Source of the DNA: Cymodocea nodosa
Taxonomy: Eukaryota > Streptophyta > Magnoliopsida > Alismatales > Cymodoceaceae
Assembly (NCBI GenBank): GCA_036874045.1
Contig: CM072335.1
Span: forward strand, 12,730,001-12,794,000
Direction of reading: 5' to 3'
Length of the DNA: 64,000 nucleotides
The notes beneath the pieces were generated by a model. It ran no database searches. It was not told where the DNA came from and was given only the letters and a program-made list of their open reading frames with translations. A program made the translations under genes and the position numbers. The stretch's first letter is position 1. Each line of letters starts with the position of its first letter. Shown here piece by piece: positions 10,601 to 22,399 of the stretch.

Positions 10601-12608
10601 TGTTTGGGGTTGTTAAGTTAATTCTTAAACTTGTTTAATTTGTCTTTATGCTTATATCAATAATTACTTTTAGAAATAAACAAACAACCTTTCACACAGA
10701 TTAGATATTAATTCCAAGTTGTGTTTTAACTGCAAGTATACAGTGTATATTGTATTTGTGTGCAAGTACAGATTGATCCCACAGAAATTGAGTAAGAATT
10801 ATGTATTATTTTGATTTTTATATTAGAGTTTATGTGTTTAGTTAAGCACTCCGTTGAGTTACAGTTAACACAACGGACTTAGTTTGTTGAGTTAGCCATA
10901 ACTCGTAGACTTATGTTAACTCCACGAGTCTATCTTTCCAATTAAATATTACTATTTACAAAGGAATTTGGCCAACCATTGGGTGATTCCATAGATTGTA
11001 AATAACATCAATTAAGCTCTTTAATGTTAGTTAACAATAGATTTATCATTAACCAATACTAACATTCAGATATTTCAAACAGTAACCATTAAAATCTTTA
11101 AGTATTTAGAACGAATCAATTTCAATAAATTGTAAATCTATTTTCTATTTTTTGAATCAAATAAACATAAAACATTCACAACACTGACAATGATAACATT
11201 AATCACGATACAAAACAAACAATACAACACTTTAATGTTAAATATAAACACAGATAATTTGTTGTTTTTGGTATTTTTGTTTTAATATGTTCCTGAAGAT
11301 GAATGAAATGTGAAATGTAAAAATCTCTATCGATAGTAAAAACTTCTGTCACTACAAGCGACGCGATTACACTACTGAAAACTTAATCACTTACAATCCT
11401 GCCTCATCTCTCTATAGAATCGTGAGTCTAGAATTGTAAGATGATCTCCTCTTCAGCATACTAGCATCAACCCGAAACCAAGGCTAGAAGCTTTACAATC
11501 TCCTAACATATGAGTCAATGCTTGGTGAAAATGACTTCCCTTCCCGCGACATGATCACTCCTCACAGTGGTTGTCAGGCACTATGTTTAGCTCGGAATCA
11601 ACCCGACATCAGGAAAGTATCCTTACAGACCTCCGATGGTTGGTGATTATGGTGGTGGTGTGGAGCTTCAGGGAACTTCCGATGCTTCCTACAATTAGCG
11701 CGGTCATCCACCTCTACACACACCCTTTCTTCGTCTTTCTCTTCTTTTATATTTCTTTCTATAGTAACTACTTCTACTTAAATGATCGGTTGGATTTCCT
11801 TCATTCATATCAATAATGGTGATTTTTTCTTCATTCCACGAGTGAATTCCTACGTGATATGTGTAATCGTAGTTTTCCTTCGAATGTCTTGTTTTTGTAA
11901 CTGCTACAGTGGCATATTAGTCTTCATTTTAGTCGAACACTTATCCTTTAAGTCCTGTAAAAACTCGAACACTTATCTGTAACTCTTCGAGTTTTTGCAC
12001 TTGCAAAACATGTGACTGAACATAGAAAACTTATCTATTCGTTAGTTATTTTATAAAACTCAAACAGTTATCTATCCATGCGTATAAAAACTCGAACAAT
12101 TATCTAACTCTTCGATTTTCCTTACCGAATGCACATGAAAAACACGTGACAACTTAAAACATTAAAAATACACGTGCCAATAACTTAACTATACAAGTAT
12201 AGATATTTCAAATACCTACAACCTTAACTATCCGATGCCCAAATGCATTTCAGATAGTTAGCAGATAACTCATCGAAAATCCACTTAAATCATGCAATAA
12301 GGTTTCAACACGTGTATTCCAGGAAATATTAAAATATTTGTTTAAAATATAACTGTCCGGTACATTAAACATAACTCTCCGAAATAACAGAAAATTCGGA
12401 TACTTAAGAATTTCACAGCCTGCAATTTAATGACAGTTCAGAAATATACTTAATTAACATTAATTCCCTAAAATTATGCAAATTCCTTTATTAAAGCATA
12501 TAATAATGCAATTATAACATAATGGCTTAATTCTCATATGATAAGCTAAATATTATGCAATTAACCATCATTTAACCCTTAATATTATGCACTTTTTCAT
12601 TCTAAACA
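10601..12608 (-). mobile_element. LTR A (3' LTR of the minus-strand composite), 2008 bp
   Basis: Plus-strand ends are TGTTTGGGG and TTCTAAACA. It aligns almost throughout with 27675-29697 and more distantly with 23819-25613, 57841-59478 and 59479-60828. On the minus strand a polypurine tract (ACGGGGAAAG) abuts its start, marking it as the 3' LTR of an element lying to the right. It contains half-site arrays at 10840-10945 and 11930-12420. Confidence 0.85.
11744..11751 (-). promoter_or_regulatory. Candidate LTR TATA box (TATAAAAG)
   Basis: TATAAAAG on the minus strand in a purine-rich context. The same position is conserved in the related LTRs (28833-28840, 25007-25014, 58682-58689 and, as TATAAAAA, 60175-60182). 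Conservation across five copies supports a core promoter for minus-strand transcription of this LTR. Confidence 0.6.
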
Positions 12609-12618
12609 CTTTCCCCGT
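12609..12618 (-). other. Polypurine tract of the minus-strand composite
   Basis: ACGGGGAAAG on the minus strand directly adjoins the start of LTR A. Confidence 0.65.
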
Positions 12619-14408
12619 ACTTAAATTTTGCTAATCCCTTAGCAAACTAAGATCTAACTAGTTGGTCTTTCTAAAGTGCTAGAATTAATTCTTCCTTTTG
12701 TTCTTCTTTAGAATAATAAATTAGATTACTATATAGAAATTCTGTATTTTTCAGTAATCTATTTTAATTTTGTTTTCTCCTCTTCAACATGCAAATATAT
12801 TTAGAACATATGTAAATTACATACAAAATATATTAACATTATATAGGTGTTAATTATATTTATCATTTTTTTTCTTTTAAAACATCTCTTATCCTGAATT
12901 TTCAATATGATTTTCAAAATAAATTTCAACTACATACGAATCACAGCACAATCCAATTCAATATGATTAAAACAAGTAGAATAATGAATTGTATCTCAAA
13001 TAAACAACTTCAAAAGTCTAGTCTAGATTCATACTTCAACAATCTTAGATAACAGAAAATATACTCGATTCAAAAGATATCTGTATTTCACAAAACACTT
13101 TTATCTTTTCAAAACAGTATATGCATATTTATACTTTAAAAGTTAATTTGAAAAACTTGAATCATACAAGAGCTTTCTAGTATACCTATATATCGAGCTT
13201 TTAGTTAACAATCCCAGATCTGAACATGATCTTAGGTTGCCAGATTTAAAGAGTCTTTTTTCAAGTTAACAATCCTTACATACCTATCTACTCAAATACA
13301 AAATGCTTGTGATCAAACAAGTCAATAAACTCTCAAAGTTTTTCTCTTTTTTTTCCTTTTTTTTTTTCAACACAGTATATATACGTATTTCATTAATACA
13401 GATGCAATAAAACACAAATCTCGTATAGTCCTACATCTATTATTTACTGAAAATATGAATCTATATCAATAAACTCATACTTTTTATGTAGTTTAATAAG
13501 ATTTACACATAAATCATTATACAAGTTTAATCAATCAAATTAAATGTATCTTTGATCATATACATCTCATTTAATCCAAAAATCAATTCAGCTCTTTCAA
13601 GATTTCAGATAATTTACTGAGTTTCAGTTAAGCATTCTGATTTCTTTTTAAAATCATGAAACTATTAAACTCATAAAATTTAGCAAAAACATAAGATACT
13701 ATATCTAGATTTGTATGAATAGTAAAATTTTGTAGCATCTTATATAAGATTTTAAATATAACATTCAAACAGTTACAGTTCTTAAAAAATTTACAATTTC
13801 AATTATCGGATAGTTACAACAAATTCATAAAAATTTTCAATTTCCATAAAACTTTTGCAGTACCATTTTAATTTCTCTAATTAACAAAATTACATAGATT
13901 TTAATTAAATTACCTCCCCCCATACCTACATTTTTCATTGTCCTCAATGTAAAAGATTTTACAATAAATACAGTAATTGTTAGCAGGCATGAATATTGTT
14001 TCGTTGACTTAGCACCTTCGTTGAGTTAATGAATAACTCCACGAACTGAGTTAAAATGTAAATTCAAGATAAGTAATCAATTACATACCTTGTTCTTTTG
14101 TATCTCCTTTAATATCTTCCGACTTTTAATTCTAAAAAAATTTTCATTCACAAATAAAAGCAGAATATATAACAAAATAACAAAACATAAATTGTTAAAT
14201 CAATGTCTTGTGTGGAACCTAGGCTCCTATGCCTTTGATGGCTCACAAGTAAGCTAGTTGGATTCCTAGAATAGATACCAACAAACTAGATTGATATTTT
14301 GTATTTTTTTTTCTTATAAAATAAAACTAAAACTAAATTTTTTCTTTCTTCTTTTTTTCTAAAAATAAATGCTGAATACACATAACATTAAAAGCATAGA
14401 ATCACAAT
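12619..14408 (-). other. 3' untranslated region of the minus element
   Basis: AT-rich non-coding stretch. The minus strand carries ACATTGAGGACAATG (13936-13950), followed by GTATGGGGGGAGG. The GAGGACAATG plus G-rich pair is a familiar landmark between the last gene and the 3' LTR in Athila/Tat-type elements. A short half-site array lies at 13998-14052. Nothing else is recognisable. Confidence 0.5.
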
Positions 14409-15504
14409 TTAAGAACATGATTGAAAAGTAGTAACAAATGGAATAAATGTGTTAGTCCAAGCAAACTTTTTAGGCATAATTCTTCTTACTATTAATTCTG
14501 TTTTAATGCAATCCGCTTTCCTTTTTAACTTATAAACTTGCAGTATGTTATCAATACTAAATAAGAGTGTATTTCCATTAATGAATTGAAATGCAGAAAG
14601 GGATCCTCTTCTATTCCAAGATAATGTAGTTGTTTCTATTTCTACATCTATTTCGATATATTCCTCTTCCCACTTCTATTCATTTAGGTCTTTCATAATC
14701 CATATTTGAAATTTCATTAATTCATCCTACCATCTTATCATACATAAAGTATGATCATCATATTTATTATACCACATTCCTAATTGAATTTTATCATATT
14801 TCTATAAAGTCATTATCATAACTATCTATGCTTACTATGTATAAATCAGATCTAAATGCAACTAATATATCTGTGACTAGATATATATATCCATCAAGTA
14901 TGATATGTATGCTGTTAATTAATGTTTTCTGTCCTAGATATATTAAGGTATTTTCAGTCCAAGATCTATTCAGAAAATTATACACACTTAATCATAAATC
15001 CTCATCCCAATTTCCAGTTGGTCTCTAGTAATATAATTTTTCAGAAATGGTTGAATTTTTATCAGAAAATGTTAAAGCTGACCCACAATTTTCAGTTGGC
15101 ACTTCAAATCTATTTGGCCTTCCTACATTCCATTCTTCTCTTGTGATAGGATTTCTAATCAAAATATCAGGTAACAAAATTGTATACCTTGGTTTGGTTC
15201 TATATATAATTAATCATTCGTCTATCCCCATAATATGATCTATTCCTTCTAATGTATTAGGTGGAATTCCAGTAGTTTCTTCCATATTCAGATATTTATA
15301 GCTGATTGAACTACGATTAAATGACTTCCATAAAAATCCATCTCTAATCTTAGTCATTTTTGCAGCTTGTAGTCTATGAAAATATTTTTCTCTAACACAA
15401 TCTTTGATTTCCTTTGATACACAATACAATCTACACAGATCTTTAGCTGACAAGTTACTCAATACTTCCCTTAGTGCATCTAGTGGTAATTTCATCAATT
15501 CCAT
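14409..15504 (-). pseudogene. F-box protein pseudogene inside a retroelement
   Basis: From an ATG at 15504 the minus strand reads MELMKLPLDALREVL, then LSAKDLCRLYCVSKEI and FHRLQ. This is a textbook F-box (about residues 6-45), the part that binds SKP1 in SCF ubiquitin ligases. A C-terminal half of about 320 residues follows, with motifs like those of F-box-associated domains (NPITREEW, and beta-rich stretches around LDGYIYL and LYIVSIDSY). It ends QSCS-stop at 14409. I count about five in-frame stops, mostly at Trp/Gln/Arg-type codons, and one frameshift near 14795-14810. The length of about 365 codons is normal for a plant F-box protein, so the whole gene was taken up before it decayed. It follows a gag segment on the same strand and precedes the 3' untranslated region and LTR A, so it sits where pol would be expected. 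The substrate is unknown. Confidence 0.75.
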
Positions 15505-15733
15505 TTGTTGTGATTCTGTATAACATAAACAAAAATTTAACAGAGACAAAATCAACATAGCTACTTACTTACCCTCGTGGAGTTAAGTCATAACTCAACG
15601 AACTAAGTTCGTTGAGTTAAGTAATAACTCTACGATATTATTAACTATAATTAAACTTATATTTTTTCTTCTTTTTTCTTATATATCTTTTTCTACTTAC
15701 TACATTATATATAGTTACTTAAGTTATACTGCT
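15505..15733 (-). repeat. Spacer with GTTGAGTTA / TAACTCAAC modules
   Basis: Between gag and the F-box pseudogene. Half-sites at 15575-15640 alternate orientation (TAACTCCACGA, GTTCGTTGAGTTA). The spacer ends in a splice-acceptor-like TTATACAG just before the F-box start. Confidence 0.55.
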
Positions 15734-17021
15734 TCATTTAATTTCCCTCCCATAGGAGGTATCAATTTCATTAATAGTTTTGACAAGGTTAGGTACTGCT
15801 TGCATTGGCAATCCTCCAGTTGCTCTAACTTCCATTGATTCATTCTGTCTAGGAGGTATATTTCTATTCATATTTTGATTTTGAATGGCAGCATTTCCAA
15901 ATACAAGATCTAGACGATTATTTAATTGTTGAATTATCTTTTCTAACTTCTCTATTCTAGATCCTTGTTCAATTAATGATTCATAACTTATATTTTTATC
16001 ATTTATATTTTCTCCTCCTTGGAAATTGTTGTTTCTCCAAGATAGATTTGGGTGATTTCTCCAATTAGGGTTATAAGAATTTCCAAAGTTATCTTTCTGG
16101 TTTTTAGCATAAATAATATCTAAGTCACTAATGTTTGCATTCTTTTCTACTAATTTTTGATTTAATGATAACTCTTCTATTTTCTTTATTAATTCAGTTA
16201 ATTTAACTTCAAGCATATTGCTTGAATCTATTTCATGCATTCTCCTTGACAATATTCTTTTATCTGTAATAACTTGAGCCAAGTTTTCCCACTATGCAGT
16301 TCTTTTTGTAAAGTTTTCTAAGTATGTCTATGCTTCTTCACTACACAGTTTTAAAAATCCATTCTAACAAATAGATTCTAATAAAGATTTCGTTGAAACA
16401 TCTATACATTCATAAATTATACCTATCAATTGTGCTTTACTCATTGCATGATGTGGACATTGAGTTAGTAAATCTTTAAATCTTTCAAAATATTTCTAAA
16501 ATGATTCTCCCTGTTTTTGGATACATATTAATATTTCCTTTTTCTTTTTAATCGTTTGATGAGTTGGATAATATTTTTCCAAGAAAACAAAGTAAAATTC
16601 AGTCCATGCAGAAATTGAATCAGGCGACAAAGTATATAACCATCTCTTAACTGTGTTTTTTAAACCAAAAGGGATATATCTAAGTTTAATAGCATCAATA
16701 CTCATGTTCGGCATTTTCATCATTTGACAAACTTCATTAAATTCTTTAGGGAAATAATAGGCATCCTCTCTTTCTAATCCATGAAAGTGTGGCAATTGAC
16801 TAATATAATTAGATTTCAGTTCAAACCTCTCCCTCAAAGTTTGGCAATCGAATACATGAAGGTTCATCAACTAATTTAGGATATAGAATTTCCCCTAATG
16901 GTTTTTCTATTGGAGCAGCCATATTTTCGTTCTCTTTTAAAGAAAGGTTAGCTACAACCCTAAGGATTTCGTTAAAGTCCAATTCAGAAAATATTTCAGT
17001 ACGGCTTTGTGTTGAATAATC
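15734..17021 (-). pseudogene. Gag pseudogene, Athila/Tat type
   Basis: The minus strand reads MAAPIEKPLGEIL from 16922 (open upstream to 17021). After a frameshift near 16850 comes LPHFHGLEREDAYYF, KNTVKRWLYTL and WTEFYFVFLEKYYP, the capsid core of plant Ty3 Gag (Retrotrans_gag). The next part (16495-16283) carries ERFKDLLTQCPHH and LLESIC motifs with a few stops. The C-terminal part (16282-15734) has NSYNPNWRNHPNLSW, a hallmark of Athila-type Gag, then a coiled coil (IEKLEKIIQQLNNRLDLV) and stops after YGREIK. Several Trp/Gln codons are now stops. No protease or RT follows; the next gene is the F-box relic. This suggests a non-autonomous element or a recombined one. A donor/acceptor-like pair bounds 17022-17122, but the phase does not fit. 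Confidence 0.8.
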
Positions 17022-17122
17022 CTGTATAGGTGTTCTTACTAATCATTTAGTGCTAGGAGAACAAATCCATGTGCTCATAAACTCTTAACATAAAGTAAAA
17101 TAACAGAAGTTTAATTACATAC

Positions 17123-17640
17123 CAGTCTGAAGCTTTGTTTTTTGTAAATAGTTGTTGATGGATGAAGTTGAATCAGCTGCTTCTCCTTCTAGTTCCCCAA
17201 CGAATTTTCTTTTCTCAAGTCCTGGTAACTTGTAAATAGCATTCTATTCTATATTTATAATGCACGTATATAAGGCAAATGAATTTCGTTGCAAGAACGT
17301 GTCTTGTAACGTGTAGTATGGTTCCTATTTTTATGGATATGTGTTCCACTTCTAATTTCAAATTTCAGTAATCGCTAAACCCACGAAGTTTCGTTCATGA
17401 CTAAAAGAATAACTGTTTAGCTTAATCCATGAACTAACATCATTGAGTTATAGTTAACTCAACAGACTAGCTTAAGTTACTATTTGCTAACTCCACGAAC
17501 TAACTTCGTTGAGTTACAGTTAACTCAATGGAGTGACCTTATATTCTATTATTAACCTCATGGAGTTAAGGTTAACTCAGCAGACTTACTCCGTTGAGTT
17601 AACACTTAGCAAATTTTCTAAAACTTACTCCTAGTATTAA
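17123..17640 (-). other. Short coding-like fragment and half-site array upstream of gag
   Basis: The minus strand at 17123-17236 reads an open stretch with LEKRKFVGELEGE and SSINNYLQKTK, which I do not recognise. Beyond it (17380-17610) lies a dense array of GTTGAGTTA / TAACTCAAC half-sites. Confidence 0.4.
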
Positions 17641-18065
17641 CTTCTGTATATATTTCTCTCCTGCATTTTGTCAACTTAAATAAAGTTAAATACATGCAAT
17701 TATTGCAGTGTTATAATTTAAAACTCATTTAAATCTGAACATTATATGCATATTTAACTTGCAGTTCATTTCCTGTTGTGTAGAATTTACATTTTACTTT
17801 CAACATGTAGATATTTTTAGCATTAACTAATTATCATGCATTTAACCATGTCAATCATAAAATTTGTAAATCTTTTAAACAGTCTTTTACATTGTTCAAA
17901 CAGTTATATAATATTCAAGATAGTTCATCCATTACATCATTCATTCTCAAATACAAATGCAAAAACATTTGAAAAGCATTCATTCATTTATATGAATAAT
18001 TTACATTTACATTCAGTCCGATATTTTCCATACAAATATAAGTATAAGTAAACAAACAATACAAT
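17641..18065. other. Spacer, nothing recognised
   Basis: AT-rich sequence between the array and the end of ORF3 copy 3. No LTR or polypurine tract is visible here, although the other ORF3 copies are followed by one. Confidence 0.4.
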
Positions 18066-20327
18066 TTAATCTTTCTTCCTAAGTTCATCTACTTCCTTCT
18101 GGAGTTTTTCTAATTGTTGCTCTAATTGATTTATCCTCTCTATAGCTCCAATAATTTCTCTAGAAGGTTCAACAATCTCAACATCAACATAATTTTTGTA
18201 TTCTTTTACTAAAATGACTCTAGATCTAATCCTTTTGGATGCTCATTTCGTGAAATCAATACTATCCACCATCAATAGTGGAATCAGATCTCCATAAAAT
18301 AATTTCTTCTTTGTTGCTCTCAGTTTGGAGATAAAAATTGTAGACCAATTAACTTGAATCTTATTCACAATTACATATGTGGCCCATTTGACAAACTAAC
18401 TTAATTCAATATCATGACCTTGTCATTGGTAGACATTTTTAATCAAAATGTTAGCTATCTTGTGTGTTTTACCATTTAAGTGCTTCAGTCTGTTTAATAA
18501 TGGCAGACCAAGATTGATAGCTAAATTATCCTTGATTTCTTGTTCTATCCACTCAATGGAAGTTGTACTTTTCATTATTTCTTTCCCTTCATTTCTCAAT
18601 CCTAAAATATTATGGAGAAGCTCTGGTGTTATCTGTATATCAACTTGCTCCACGTTGAAAATTAATCCACTTTCTCCTTCTCTCAAATTGGCATAGAAGC
18701 AAAGCACTAGATTCTCATATACTGCATGCTCTTTCTATTGAGAAATAAATTGTAGTAGACTTTGGAACTCAAATAAATCTTTAATTTCCTACATACCGTC
18801 CTAATTTACTAGTCTACTATAAATAATATTATAACCCCTAATCTCTTGATATTTATTATATGCTTCCTAACTCCAAACGTGTACTTCATTCAAAACTATT
18901 GCTTTAGTTGGGTCAGGAATTTGAATTTGTTGTTCCAAAGGGGTTTATTCTTGAATTTCCTCTTCCATGTGTTGAACTTGAATTGGTTGGAAATGCTCTA
19001 GAGATTCCTGCATTTTTGCTTCTGCTTTTGTCTGTGGTGGTGAGCCAGCAGAACTCTCCACTCTTCTTTCTTGCATCCTCTCTAAAATTTGTTGAAGAGT
19101 TTCTCTCTCTTTAGTGGAATCTATCAAGTCATTCATTTCTTGTTCAATATATACTTGTTCAGCTTCTTATTCAGTTTCTGTTCTTTCTTCTTCCTCCTAA
19201 CTACCAATCTGCATTGTCACTGTTCTTTCTGATCCTGTGGTAGATTGGGATGGAGTCACAAGCAAATCAGCCTCTACACTAATTTTTGTTTCTTCTATTT
19301 ATACAGGTTACAGATTAGTTTCAGCCTATTTTTCTTCTCCTCTTTGCTCTTGTTGCTGCTACTCCTGCTCCTCAGAATCGGATGGTAGGTTTACAAAAAT
19401 TTGCTCTATAGGCCCTACTGATATTGCAGGCTCAAGTTTAATCTCTTCTTGATGTTCAAACACTATCTCTTTTCCTTTCCTTCTTCTAATTAATTATGTC
19501 TGATCTTCTTCTTCCTCATTTGAGATTAAATCTACAACAATAGGTTCTGCAAGCCTTCGAGCCATAGGTACTTACTCTTCCTGTTTAATTTTTTCTATAA
19601 TAACTAGTCTCAAAGGACCAACTTCAGCTTCTCTTGCAATACTTGCTCTAGCTGCTTCCTGATGTTGTTCAACTTTAATTTTGTATTGGGCCTTCAACTT
19701 TTCTTCGACCCTTTGCCTACAGAGTGCATCATAAAGTAAATGAGATTTTGCCACAACCATATCTTCAAAATTTCCTTGGCTCTTGGCAACTTTCACCAGC
19801 TCTGCAAATTCTTTCCATTCCTTTGGCATAGATGGCCCCAAAAATGCTGCTCTTTCTAACAGCCTTGGCGGTGGAATGGATGGTCCTAGCTATTGTTCCT
19901 TAGAGACAGGTCTTTCAACAGTCAGCTCTTCTTATTGTTCTTTAGTGGCCTGTTCTTCATTTCCTTTCCTTTGTTGCTCCCAGATTGCCCATTGAGCCTA
20001 TCTACTTATGTGTCTTTTGAACCAAAGTCGTGACTTATGTTGGATCAATTCTAGGGCAACTTCATTATTTGGCTTGATATGTCTTTCTCTATTTACAGCA
20101 ACTTCCATTGCTACTTTGATTCTCGTTTCCATAATCTGAGGTACTTTTATGTCTAAATCCACTAACACTTTCCTCTAGTAGAAAAGGTCAGATTCTACCT
20201 TTTGTAGCTCTTTTTCTCATGTTGTATTTTTGATCTTTTGCATCGTGTGTCATTCATTTGATTCTTTAAGAAATTCTGACGTGTCAACTACATCCTCCCA
20301 GAACTCTGGTGTCATCTTTGTCATCAT
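18066..20327 (-). pseudogene. Retroelement ORF3 copy 3, near full length
   Basis: About 750 codons on the minus strand from MMTKMTPEFWEDV (20327) to LRKKD-stop (18066), interrupted by roughly 15 stops. Order: a helical, charged N-terminal half (for example GPSMPKEWKEF and long E/K/Q-rich coiled-coil-like segments, 19841-19572), an acidic middle, and then the globular block (18800-18300). The block has DLFEFQSLLQF, CFYANLREGE, DIQITPELLHNILGLRNEG, HKIANILIKN, VNKIQVNWSTIFI and KLFYGDLIPLL motifs. A C-terminal coiled coil (INQLEQQLEKLQKEVDEL) closes it. The block matches the two plus-strand copies, so the domain order is the same in all three. It follows integrase by about 0.8 kb. It has no signal peptide or membrane segment that I can see, so env-like function is unsupported. 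Stops fall largely on former Gln and Trp codons. Confidence 0.75.
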
Positions 20328-21136
20328 GGAGTAACGAAACGGAACGGAATCGCTTTGATCTCTAATGTTCTAAGTTCTAAATGAGTTTGCGGATAATGCC
20401 CCCAAATCCTAAGTTTTAGTATAAATAAACCCTAAGTTTAGGTAGGTAATCGGGTCATTTTCCCACGCAAACTCTCACTCTCTCATTTACCTCTTCATGG
20501 AGTTACAGTTAACTCCACGGACTAAGTTCGTGGACTTAACTACAGTACTTCGTTGAGTTATAGTTAACTATAACTCAATAGGGTAAGTTCGTTGACTAAT
20601 CCTAAACTCAATGGAGTAAGTTCATTGAGTTAAGCGTAACTCAACAGACTTCCCGTTAAGTTATAACTAATAAAAATACTTATAATAATAATATTTTACT
20701 TCAGTTTAGACTAAAGAGGATTCGGTCTAACCGACTCTTAATTAATTTTTTTCAACATTTTAACCTTCTGGTCAAACCGTTATTTTTCTCAATTGAACCG
20801 AAATTAAATACTTTTTTTTTCTAGTAGAACCGATACTATGCTTTAGTAAAATCGACATTTTTACTCAATATAATATATAGTTTTTTTATGTTTCGGTCAG
20901 ACCGATAGATCTTGTCGATTAAACCGCAATGATGTTTTCTTTTAATATATGTCTCGATAAAATTGATAATTTCTTTCGATTGAATTGTGAATTATGTTTT
21001 AAATAAGTTTTTTTTTTAATAAGTTTTTTTTTATTCCGATAATTTCTTTCGGTTGAACCATGACTATGTTTTAAATAAGTTTTTTTTTCTATTTGTTTTT
21101 TTCTTCTCACAAAACAAACACTTAGGTAATTTCTCA
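20328..21136 (-). repeat. Integrase-ORF3 spacer with two module arrays
   Basis: 20500-20660 holds GTTGAGTTA / TAACTCAACG half-sites. 20715-21070 holds a different module, TCGGT(T/C)NAACCG and relatives, separated by T-runs. Both are self-complementary families. Confidence 0.6.
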
Positions 21137-22399
21137 CTAAGTAAAGCTCGAGTAGTCCTCTACTCTTACTTCTTCTATAATTCCACAAGAAATTTTTGAT
21201 ATTTTTAAAATAGGTCTAAGTCTTTGTCCATTTACTTTAAATATATTCTGAATTTTAAGATTTTCAATTTCAATAGCCCCATAGGGATAAATATTTCGAA
21301 TTATATAAGGTTCTGCCCATCTAGATCTTAATTTTCCTAGATGGTTATGAAGTCTAGTCATGTAAAGATATACTTCTTGTCCTATTTCAAAGGTTTTTGG
21401 AATAATTTTCTTGTCATGCCAGAACTTCATTTTCTCTTTTTCTCTTACAGTCTTTGAATAAGCTTCATTCCTAAATTCTTCTAGTTCAAGCAATTGCATT
21501 TTCCTATTTTTAGTAGTATGATTTAAATTAGTGTTTAGAGTTTTTAATGCCCAATAAGGTTTATGTTCAATTTCAGTTGGTAAATGACAAATTTTTCCAT
21601 ATATTAGCCTAAAAGGTGAAATACCTAAGCTTGTCTTATAAGCAATTCTATAAGCCCAAAATACATCTATTAATCTATTAGCCTAATCTTTTCTAGTAGA
21701 ATTTACTACTTTTCTAAGATTAACTTAATTTGTTTGTTTGCACTTTTTACTTGTTCACTTGTTTGTAGATGATATGATGTTACAATTTTGTGGTTTACTC
21801 TATATTTCTTCATTAAAGCTTTAAAACTTCTATTACATAAATGAGTTCCTCTATCATTAATAATAACTTTAGGTATTTCAAAATCTTGCAATTATATTAA
21901 TTCTTATAAAATGTATTACCACTTTGTTGTCATTAGTTTTTGTAGGAATAGCTTCTATCCATTTAGATACATAATCCACTCCCAACAATATATAATTAAA
22001 TTGATTAGACATCAAAATGGACCTATAAAATCTATTCCCCACACATCAAAGATTTCAACCTCAACAATAGGATTAGGAGGTATCATATTCCTTTTTAATA
22101 TTCTTCCTATTTGTTGACATCTTAAACAACTTAAGCAATATTTATGAGCATCTTTGAATAGTGTTGGCTAATAAAAGCCACATTGCAGAATTTTAGTAGC
22201 AGTTTTTCTTGAAACAAAATGCCCTCCACATGCTTGGTCATGGCAAAAAGACAATATATTCTGATATTCAATTTCTAGAACACACCTCCTTAAAACCATA
22301 TTAGAACATTTCTTAAATAAGTATGGGTCTTCCCAATAGTAATATTTTACTCTTGAAAAAAACAATTTCTTATCCTATCTATTCCAATCCTCGGGTGTT
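21137..22399 (-). pseudogene. Integrase region, Ty3/gypsy (Athila/Tat-like)
   Basis: The minus strand carries the zinc-binding N-terminal part (CHDQACGGH, then CLSCLRCQQIGR), then the catalytic core (VWGIDFIGPF with the first Asp, INDRGTH with the second Asp). The third acidic residue is lost: EQVKSANKQIK has Lys where the sister copy at 63.6 kb has Glu (EQVEIANKQIK). The C-terminal part (21499-21137) has KFWHDKKIIPKTFEIGQ and RPILKI, then ends YSSFT-stop. Several frame breaks lie around 21900-22170. The integrase would have inserted the element cDNA; this copy cannot work. Confidence 0.85.

Noticed and set aside
15516-15572. Intron between gag and F-box (GTAAGT...TATACAG)
   Set aside because: Both sites look good but the span is 57 bases, below the usual plant minimum. 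A longer intron using a donor further upstream remains possible.
17022-17122. Intron joining a short fragment to gag
   Set aside because: Donor and acceptor match consensus, but the reading phase is wrong on joining and the upstream fragment has no known family.
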